DNA from: Streptacidiphilus carbonis
GTDB lineage: Bacteria > Actinomycetota > Actinomycetes > Streptomycetales > Streptomycetaceae
Assembly (NCBI RefSeq): GCF_000787775.1
Contig: NZ_BBPM01000010.1
Coordinates: 1 to 64,000 of the forward strand
Length of the DNA stretch: 64,000 bases
Direction of reading: 5' to 3'
Part shown: positions 47,364 to 52,838 of the stretch, in pieces
Position numbering within the stretch: position 1 is the first letter of the stretch
Layout: the number at the start of each line of letters is the position of its first letter
Program-made: the position numbers and the translations under genes
Notes under the pieces: generated by a model
Told to the model about the DNA's origin: nothing
Database searches by the model: none
The model's input: only the letters and a program-made list of their open reading frames with translations

Positions 47364-48029
47364 TCAGGAGGCCAGTCGGTTGATTGCGGCGGCGGTGATG
47401 CCCTGCATGTAGCCGGGGTCGTCGGTGGGCTGGCCGACGAGTTCGACGATGCCGACCCTGGTGCCGCTGCGGATCACCGCGACACCGCCGGAGACGACGC
47501 CGTCGCCGCTGTAGGACGGGTACCAGTGGCCCTCGCCGCCGGTGACGGTGAGCGCGTGGCCCGCGCCGTAGTGCCAGTGGCCGGCCGGCTCGTGCTGGCA
47601 GCCGCGCAGCAGCGCGTTCAGCTGGTTCTCGTACGAGATCGCCGACTTGGCGGTGGAGCCGTCCGCCGCGGCCTCGGTGAGCAGGCTTGCACTGGTGTCG
47701 AAGGTCCAGGTCACGTCGGCGTAGCCGGAGGCCTTCCCCTTGGTCAGCACGAGCATCGTCTCCTCGCCGGAGCAGGCCGAGAGGGCCTGCTTCCCGGCCA
47801 GGTCCACCGTCGCGCCGACCGGGCTCAGGCCCTGCTGGAAGAAGTCCTCGCTCTGGACGAGCGCGGCGGAGCCGAGGCCCGGCGCGGCGAGGGCGCGGGT
47901 GTCCGCGCTGGCGGTGGCGGACTGCGTGCCGATGCTTACCGTGATCAGGGCAGCGGCGACGCAGGCCGCCGAGCCTGCGATACGGCTGCGACGCGAGAAC
48001 TTGTTCCTGGTTGCCCGGTTGTCGAACAT
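47364..48029 (-). CDS. Secreted protein, paralogue of the adjacent upstream gene
   Basis: A 221-residue exported protein of unknown function. It has an N-terminal signal with a twin-arginine-like start (SRRSRIAG), hydrophobic core AACVAAALITVSIG and likely cleavage after ATASA (~42). The mature part (~180 residues) has paired Cys (ACSGEE and GCQHEPAGHW) and ends with a GGVAVIRSGTRVGIVELVG strand pair. The same landmarks recur in the neighbouring gene, so they arose by duplication. The layout recalls the PknH-type extracellular sensor domain, an inference from motif spacing only. ATG 48029 (MFDNRATRNK) is chosen because AGGGGG lies just upstream and the signal peptide then starts normally. It is probably the last gene of the transcript that starts at the ECF sigma gene. 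Confidence 0.82.
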   Translation of the reverse strand: MFDNRATRNKFSRRSRIAGSAACVAAALITVSIGTQSATASADTRALAAPGLGSAALVQSEDFFQQGLSPVGATVDLAGKQALSACSGEETMLVLTKGKASGYADVTWTFDTSASLLTEAAADGSTAKSAISYENQLNALLRGCQHEPAGHWHYGAGHALTVTGGEGHWYPSYSGDGVVSGGVAVIRSGTRVGIVELVGQPTDDPGYMQGITAAAINRLAS

Positions 48030-48146
48030 CTCATCCCCCTGGAGGCCGGGACGCGCCTTGCGTCCTGGTACATCTGGGGAGATGCCGGCGGTGGCGGAAA
48101 AGTTGGATGGATTCCCGGGAAGGTTCACGCGGACCTGGAGCTGTGT

Positions 48147-48887
48147 TCAGAGCTGTGTCACGGCCGCGCGGACGATCCGCGTCATCGCCGTTGTGCCCAG
48201 GCAGGCGTCGACCTCCAGGACACCGTAGTGGGAGCCGTTCCGCATGACGGCGATGCCTCCGCACGGCTCCTTGCCCCGCGGCGCGCCCCCGGTGGTGTTC
48301 AGGTCGCCGTCGTAGGTACCCATCCAGCTCGCGGTGATGATGCCCGGGGCGACATCGACCGTGTTCGTCGGTCCGTACACCCAGTGGCCGACCGGTTCGG
48401 TCTGGCACGGCACTTCCTCCAGCACCAGGCGCTCGGTGAAGTTCGCGGCCAGTGCCTGGCTGCCGGCGTCGGCGGCGACCTCGCGTGCGACCTGGTCCTC
48501 GCTCCGCACCGCCAGGGTGGGGTCGGAGGTGTCGGTGTCCGTGGTCGTCACCAACCCACGGAAGTACGCGCTCTGCACTCCCAGGGTCTCTGCGAGGGTC
48601 TTTTGCCCCGCGCAGGCCGCGTTGGCGTAGCCGCCGTCCCCTACCCGGTCCCTGACATAGATGTGCCGGACGATCCCCACCTCGGTGAACTCGGCCGCAG
48701 TCAACAGGTTCCGGGCCGCCATGGGCCCGTCGGCGGCCTTCGGCGGTGAAGCGGCGGAACCCGGCGCGGACGACACTGCGGCCGGCGCCGCCGGGGCCGG
48801 AGAGCGGGCAGGCAGGACGTACCGGCCGGTCAACAGGCCGAGTCCAATGGCCGCCGCGAGAATCGCGACGATCATCCGGTTTCGCAC
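48147..48887 (-). CDS. Membrane-anchored or secreted protein, PknH-extracellular-domain-like paralogue
   Basis: A 246-residue protein with a hydrophobic N-terminus (residues ~5-24, MIVAILAAAIGLGLLTG) and no positively placed lipobox, followed by a Pro/Ala/Ser linker (~28-55) and a ~190-residue extracytoplasmic domain. That domain starts with NLLTAAEFTEVG and contains NAACAGQ, PCQTEPVGHWVYG and GGIAVMRNGSHYGVLEVDAC. The Cys pairs and the terminal strand pair match its downstream paralogue. The pattern resembles the ligand-sensing domain attached to PknH-like kinases, although here it is a free protein. It lies between the ECF sigma gene (90 bp upstream) and the second paralogue (117 bp downstream), same strand. 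Confidence 0.82.
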   Translation of the reverse strand: MRNRMIVAILAAAIGLGLLTGRYVLPARSPAPAAPAAVSSAPGSAASPPKAADGPMAARNLLTAAEFTEVGIVRHIYVRDRVGDGGYANAACAGQKTLAETLGVQSAYFRGLVTTTDTDTSDPTLAVRSEDQVAREVAADAGSQALAANFTERLVLEEVPCQTEPVGHWVYGPTNTVDVAPGIITASWMGTYDGDLNTTGGAPRGKEPCGGIAVMRNGSHYGVLEVDACLGTTAMTRIVRAAVTQL

Positions 48888-48977
48888 AGCAGCACCTCCT
48901 GGCTCCTGTATGGGCTGACGTCCGGTGGGATCGGAAAGTTGGGACAGCCTTGAGGACTGCCTCAGCAGCCGCCGGCT

Positions 48978-49523
48978 TCAGAAGCCGCCGTCGAGGCGGT
49001 CGCGCATAAAGCGGCGGGCCTGGTGGATGCGGTCCTTGACGGTGCCCAGCGGTGCGTCGAGCATCTCGGCCACCTGGGCATAGGTCAGGTCGCCGAGATC
49101 ACGCAGCACGAAGGACTCGACCAGGGCCGGGTGCTGCCTCTCCAGTGCGACCAACGCCTCCATCAGGTCCAGACGGGTCCCCGCGATGACGCTCGTCGTC
49201 CGCGGGTCCCGATTCTCGGGAAGGACCGCGTGGCTGTCCTCCGCGCGCCGGCTCATCGAGCGGTACGTGGACCTGGCGGCGTTCGAGGCGATCACGGTCA
49301 CCCATCCGAGGAACGGGCCCCGTCCGCTGTACTCCGGCAGATGCGTGCTGATGGACAGCAGGGCATCCTGCGCGGCCTCCTCGGCGTCGGCGTGATGCGG
49401 CAGGAACCTGGAGCAACGGCGCACGACCGTGGGCCGAAGCCTGGTGAGCAGGTGCTCCAGCGATGCCCGGTCACCCGCCTGGGCAGCAGCCACAAGCTGT
49501 GTCAGTTCGCTGTCCTCCAGCAC
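48978..49523 (-). CDS. ECF-type RNA polymerase sigma factor
   Basis: A 181-residue sigma-70-family protein with region 2 (HHADAEEAAQDALLSIS, residues ~45-61, and FLGWVTVIASNAARS) and region 4 (ALERQHPALVESFVLRDLGD, AQVAEMLDAPLGTVKDRIHQ). There is no sigma 1.1 or region 3, as usual for ECF factors. The frame is open far upstream, but conservation begins at LEDSELTQLV; the GTG at 49523 has a G-rich ribosome site (GGGGGG) about 6 nt upstream. No anti-sigma gene with a zinc motif adjoins it; instead two secreted paralogues follow and a Ser/Thr kinase gene is divergent, its start only 87 bp away. The kinase is an obvious candidate regulator. Confidence 0.9.
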   Translation of the reverse strand: MLEDSELTQLVAAAQAGDRASLEHLLTRLRPTVVRRCSRFLPHHADAEEAAQDALLSISTHLPEYSGRGPFLGWVTVIASNAARSTYRSMSRRAEDSHAVLPENRDPRTTSVIAGTRLDLMEALVALERQHPALVESFVLRDLGDLTYAQVAEMLDAPLGTVKDRIHQARRFMRDRLDGGF

Positions 49524-49610
49524 CTCGCTGCCCCCCGTTGGTCCGACCTGCGTCCACCTGACCGCACGGGAGTTCCCCAGCCCCCCACGCCTCGGGCAGA
49601 ATGCTGCCAT

Positions 49611-50519
49611 ATGCAGAAGCTTGGCCGTTACCTCCTTGAGGACAGACTGGGAGCCGGTTCGTTCGCCACCGTCTGGAAGGCCTACGACCCCGAGCTGGAC
49701 ACCGACGTCGCCATCAAGGTCCTGGCCGACAACTGGGCGTCCAACGCCGACGTACGGGAACGGTTCCTGGCCGAGGCCAGGCTGCTCCGCAGGATCTCCA
49801 GCCCACGTGTGGTGCGCGTCCACGACGTCGGTGTCCAGAACGACCGGCCCTACTTCGTCATGGACTACGTGCGGGGCGGAACCCTGGCCGAGAAGATCGG
49901 CCGCTGCAGGCCCGCCGAGGCGCTCCAGCTGGCGGCCGAGGCCGGATACGCCGTCCAGGTGCTGCACAGCACGGGTGTCGTCCACCGCGACATCAAGCCG
50001 TCGAACATCCTGCTCGACGCCGACCGCACGCCGACGGCCGTACTCGTCGCGGATCTCGGCAGCGCCAAGCAGCTCGCGGACGCATCAGGCCTGACCGTGA
50101 CCACGGGCACTCCCGCCTACATGGCGCCCGAGCAGGCCTTCCAGACCGGTGGGTTCGACGGTCGCGCCGATGTGTACGCCCTCGGTGTGATGACCTTCGA
50201 ACTGCTGACCGGACACAAACCGTTCGGACCGGGAGGACGCGCCACCCTGATGGCCGACCAGGCGTCGACGTCCTCGTTGCCGACGATCCCCGGCGAGCTG
50301 GCGGTTCCCGACGGCATCGACGCCCTGCTCCGTGCTGCGATGTCCGTCGATCCCGGGGACCGACCGCAGACCGCGGAGGCATTCGCGGACGCGCTGCTGT
50401 CACCGGGGGCAGGGGACTGGGCGCCGGCCAGGTCCTCGGGACCGACTCGCTCGGCGGTCTGGCTTGCCGCAGGCGTGGTGTTCCTGGTGACCACGGCGCT
50501 GACCTGGCTGGTCCGCTGA
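49611..50519 (+). CDS. Membrane-anchored Ser/Thr protein kinase (Hanks type)
   Basis: A 302-residue kinase. Residues ~5-262 form the catalytic domain: glycine loop GAGSFATV, ATP-binding Lys in DVAIKVL, catalytic loop HRDIKPSNIL, metal-binding DLG in place of the usual DFG, and MAPEQ of the APE motif. A short linker leads to one C-terminal transmembrane helix (AVWLAAGVVFLVTTALTWLV), which ends at the stop codon. There are no PASTA repeats or other extracellular sensor, so any signal must come through a partner. The start ATG lies 87 bp from the divergent ECF sigma gene, and the secreted paralogues beyond it are potential sensor partners. Confidence 0.92.
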   Translation: MQKLGRYLLEDRLGAGSFATVWKAYDPELDTDVAIKVLADNWASNADVRERFLAEARLLRRISSPRVVRVHDVGVQNDRPYFVMDYVRGGTLAEKIGRCRPAEALQLAAEAGYAVQVLHSTGVVHRDIKPSNILLDADRTPTAVLVADLGSAKQLADASGLTVTTGTPAYMAPEQAFQTGGFDGRADVYALGVMTFELLTGHKPFGPGGRATLMADQASTSSLPTIPGELAVPDGIDALLRAAMSVDPGDRPQTAEAFADALLSPGAGDWAPARSSGPTRSAVWLAAGVVFLVTTALTWLVR

Positions 50520-50566
50520 GCTCGCCGAGCCCGTCGAGTAGTGTGCCGAATCCGCCGGACCTCCGT

Positions 50567-50706
50567 CACCGGCCGAGTGCGGCCAGGCCGCTCTGGTGAC
50601 GTCCGCGATCAGGGCGTCGTCGGAGGACGTGCCCGCGGAACCGCGGTCGGAGAGGATCGAGACGACGATCGGGGCGCCCGCAACCGCGATGTCGTTGCGG
50701 GTGCCG
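50567..50706 (-). pseudogene. C-terminal fragment of a class A beta-lactamase
   Basis: The minus strand reads DGTRNDIAVAGAPIVVSILS then a DDALIADVTRAAW segment. This matches the end of class A beta-lactamases (GTG.YGT.NDIAV....APIVL.VLT.R....DDALIAE...). The catalytic SxxK and SDN motifs and the KTG box are missing. The homology begins exactly where a transposase-like fragment ends, implying a breakpoint. It lies just beyond the 3' end of the kinase gene, on the opposite strand. Confidence 0.6.
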
Positions 50707-50835
50707 TCATACGGCCGGTCCCGCCCGGGCCCGCGCGGAGATCACCACCGCGTCCCCGCGCTCCTCGACCGAACCAATCTCCACATTGGCAAGCCGCGGC
50801 AACAGCTTCAACATGTCATCCCACACCGGCAGCAT
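50707..50835 (-). pseudogene. N-terminal fragment of an ISL3-type transposase
   Basis: A 42-codon remnant starting MLPVWDDMLKLLPRLANVEI and continuing with VVISARARAG before a stop. It resembles the beginning of ISL3-family transposases (hydrophobic LLFxGLxxLxVExV followed by xVxVxARTxxG), which normally continues into a zinc-binding CPxC region that is absent here. The stop abuts the beta-lactamase fragment. The assignment rests on a short pattern and is tentative. Confidence 0.45.
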
Positions 50836-51008
50836 CGCGCCAGCGCGGCGCGAAGTCACGGCCCCAGCAGATCCGATCACCGGCTACGAAAATCTCGCGT
50901 GAGCCAGGAACTGCACCCAACCCGGAATTTCTGGCAGGCCAAGCGGCGAGGGTCGTCGGCACCGAGCCCGCAGCGCCAGATGACAGTAGGCCTTGTCGAA
51001 AGGGCTCC

Positions 51009-51086
51009 GACGTCATCGTCCAGGACGGCGGCCCGGGCGTGTTCGCGCACGACTCCGCGATCACCAGCAGCGCCTACCGCGAGGAT
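51009..51086 (+). pseudogene. Cold-shock-protein-like fragment
   Basis: DVIVQDGGPGVFAHDSAITS followed by SAYRE reads like the middle of a short CspA-type protein (GFIxQDGGxxDVFVHYSAIxSSGYR). The first strand with KWFN and the C-terminal part are missing and no start codon fits. It belongs to a run of gene fragments between the kinase and MerR genes. Confidence 0.4.
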
Positions 51087-51159
51087 GGATCGTCAAGATC
51101 TGTGGATGGGACGCGGCTTGCCGATCCGCCGGAGTGGAACAGCGCGTGGGAGGCAGCGG

Positions 51160-51190
51160 TTGAGTCTCCAGCAAGGGGAGACGCGAGAGT
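51160..51190 (+). promoter_or_regulatory. MerR-type promoter with internal dyad operator
   Basis: A -35 TTGAGT (51160-51165) and a -10-like GAGAGT (51185-51190) are separated by 19 bp, the over-long spacer typical of MerR-activated promoters. Between and across them lies the dyad GTCTCC-N7-GGAGAC (51164-51182). Read on the other strand its core is CCCCTTGCTGG, as in known CueR/MerR-family operators. The ATG of the MerR gene follows at 51197, so the transcript would be nearly leaderless and autoregulated. Confidence 0.6.
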
Positions 51191-51196
51191 GGGGGC

Positions 51197-52135
51197 ATGG
51201 ACGGCGACACGCTCTACTCGATCGGCGATCTGGCTCGGCGGACCGGGCTGACGGTCAAGACCATACGGTTCTACTCCGACTCGGGGATCGTGCCGCCGAC
51301 CGGCCGCAGCCCGGCCGGCTACCGGCTCTACGACATCGACGCCCTCGCGCGTCTGGACCTCGTGCGGACGCTGCGCGACCTGGGCCTGGACCTCGCCGCC
51401 ATCCAGCAGATCCTGGACCGGGAGGTCTCGCTGCCCGAGGTCGCCGCAGCACATGCCGAAGCGCTGGAGGTGCAGATCCGCACCCTGCGACTGCGGCGCG
51501 CGGTGCTGCGAGCGGTAGCCAAGCGTGGCTCCACCCCTGAGGAGACGGACCTGATGCACAAGCTCGCCAAGTTCTCCGATGACGAACGCCGACGTCTTAT
51601 CAGTAAGTTCATCGACGACACATTCGGTGATCTCGATGCCAACCCCGAACTGGTGGCCATGATGCGTTCGGCCATGCCCGACCTGCCCGACGACCCCACG
51701 CCGGAGCAGGTCGACGCCTGGGTCGAACTCGCCGAGCTCTGCCAGGACCCGGACTTCCGGGCGTCCCTGCGCCGCATGGCCGAGTACCAGGCGGCCGAAC
51801 GCGCCCAAGGCGACACCACGGGCCTGCACCACGACCTCACCGAAGCCGTCCGCGACCATGTGAGTCAGGCACTGGCAGCCGGTGTCGACCCGGCCTCGCC
51901 CCGGGCATTTCCTGTGATCACGGTCCTCATGGCCCGCTACGCGCAGGTCTTTGGCCGCCCGGACGACGCCGACCTGCAGCGTTGGCTGCTGACGCGCCTG
52001 GAGACCGCGAACGATCCCCGCGCGGAGCGGTACTGGCAGCTCCTGGCCGTGATCAACGGTTGGCCGGTCTCCGAGAGCCTGGCCCCGGTGTTCGACTGGT
52101 TCGTCCGGGCTCTGCGTGCCCACGCGGAGCGATAG
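51197..52135 (+). CDS. MerR-family transcriptional regulator
   Basis: A 312-residue regulator. The N-terminal winged helix is clear: YSIGDLARRTGLTVKTIRFY, wing SPAGYRLYD (residues ~7-46), followed by the LRDLGLDLAAIQQIL helix and a coiled linker to ~110. The ~200-residue C-terminal part is all-helical and unlike the short metal-binding tails: it lacks the Cys ligands of CueR/ZntR, so it is probably a drug- or metabolite-binding domain of unknown ligand. The upstream promoter carries a dyad in a 19-bp spacer, strongly suggesting autoregulation. A G-rich sequence precedes the ATG but spacing is short. No target gene is obvious downstream, since the next gene is an Lrp regulator with its own promoter region. 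Confidence 0.9.
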   Translation: MDGDTLYSIGDLARRTGLTVKTIRFYSDSGIVPPTGRSPAGYRLYDIDALARLDLVRTLRDLGLDLAAIQQILDREVSLPEVAAAHAEALEVQIRTLRLRRAVLRAVAKRGSTPEETDLMHKLAKFSDDERRRLISKFIDDTFGDLDANPELVAMMRSAMPDLPDDPTPEQVDAWVELAELCQDPDFRASLRRMAEYQAAERAQGDTTGLHHDLTEAVRDHVSQALAAGVDPASPRAFPVITVLMARYAQVFGRPDDADLQRWLLTRLETANDPRAERYWQLLAVINGWPVSESLAPVFDWFVRALRAHAER

Positions 52136-52232
52136 CCTCCCGGCGGCCGCGGGATCGGGCACGGTGCGGGTCCATGGGCAGCCAGATGGGCGGCCTGCGA
52201 GTGCCCGGCCAAGGTAAGCGGCCCACCTATCG

Positions 52233-52299
52233 CAGCTGTTTTGATTGTTCTGACACTCGATTCTGCTGTCAATTGCTGGATTGTCAGCTGAAACAGCTG
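52233..52299. promoter_or_regulatory. AT-rich control region with CAGCTGTTT / AAACAGCTG inverted repeat upstream of the Lrp gene
   Basis: CAGCTGTTT (52233-52241) and AAACAGCTG (52291-52299) form a perfect 9-bp inverted repeat 58 bp apart start to start. A third half site, CAGCTG (52285-52290), directly precedes the right arm. The ~65 bp between the arms is conspicuously AT-rich compared with the surrounding genes and contains two GATTGT hexamers. Widely spaced half sites over bent DNA suit an octameric Lrp/AsnC protein, so autoregulation and control of the downstream enzyme gene are likely. Confidence 0.5.
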
Positions 52300-52339
52300 T
52301 ATGGTCGACGCTGTCATGCCACCCGAGGAGGCCATCACC

Positions 52340-52780
52340 ATGGACGACGTCGACCTCGCCATCCTGCGGGAACTACAGCGGGACGGCCGGATCCCGTACG
52401 CCGAGCTCGGGCCCAAGGTGGGCCTGTCGCCGTCGGCGGCCCGTCAGCGACTGCAGCGACTGACCGACGCCAAGGTGGTGCAGGTTGTCGGGGTGACCGA
52501 TCCGATGGCCATGGGCGGCCAGTCGATGGCGATGCTCGGCCTGCGGGTCGACGGTGACCCACGGGTCGTGGCGGACGTCCTCTCGCACCACGAGGAGGTC
52601 GTCTACTCCGTCCTGACCTCCGGCTCGTTCGACGTGTTCGCCGAGGTCGTCTGCCGACGTCCGGCCGAACTGCTCGACTTCATCAATGACGTCGTGCGGC
52701 CCGTCGAAGGCGTCACGGCCGTGGAGAACTTCCCGTACTTCGGGATCCACACCCATCGCTTCCTCTGGGACGTCGACTGA
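52340..52780 (+). CDS. Lrp/AsnC-family transcriptional regulator
   Basis: A 146-residue regulator. Residues ~1-50 form the AsnC helix-turn-helix (MDDVDLAILRELQRDGRIPY, VGLSPSAARQRLQRL), and ~65-140 form the RAM ligand-binding domain (VVADVLSHHEEVVYSVLTSG, PVEGVTAVENFPYFG). Two earlier in-frame ATGs exist (52301, 52316), but GAGGAGG at 52325-52331 sits 8 nt before the ATG at 52340, which also begins the conserved helix. It lies 58 bp upstream of the kinase/aminotransferase gene on the same strand and very probably controls it in response to an amino acid or amine. Confidence 0.93.
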   Translation: MDDVDLAILRELQRDGRIPYAELGPKVGLSPSAARQRLQRLTDAKVVQVVGVTDPMAMGGQSMAMLGLRVDGDPRVVADVLSHHEEVVYSVLTSGSFDVFAEVVCRRPAELLDFINDVVRPVEGVTAVENFPYFGIHTHRFLWDVD

Positions 52781-52838
52781 GCGCACCCGGCCCGGACCGC
52801 ACCGCCCCCGCCCCCACCCCACCAGCAAGGACCACGGC

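Noticed and set aside
48978..49985. 335-codon version of the ECF sigma gene starting at 49985
   Set aside because: The first ~154 codons are antisense to the divergent kinase gene; the sigma homology and a ribosome site begin at GTG 49523.
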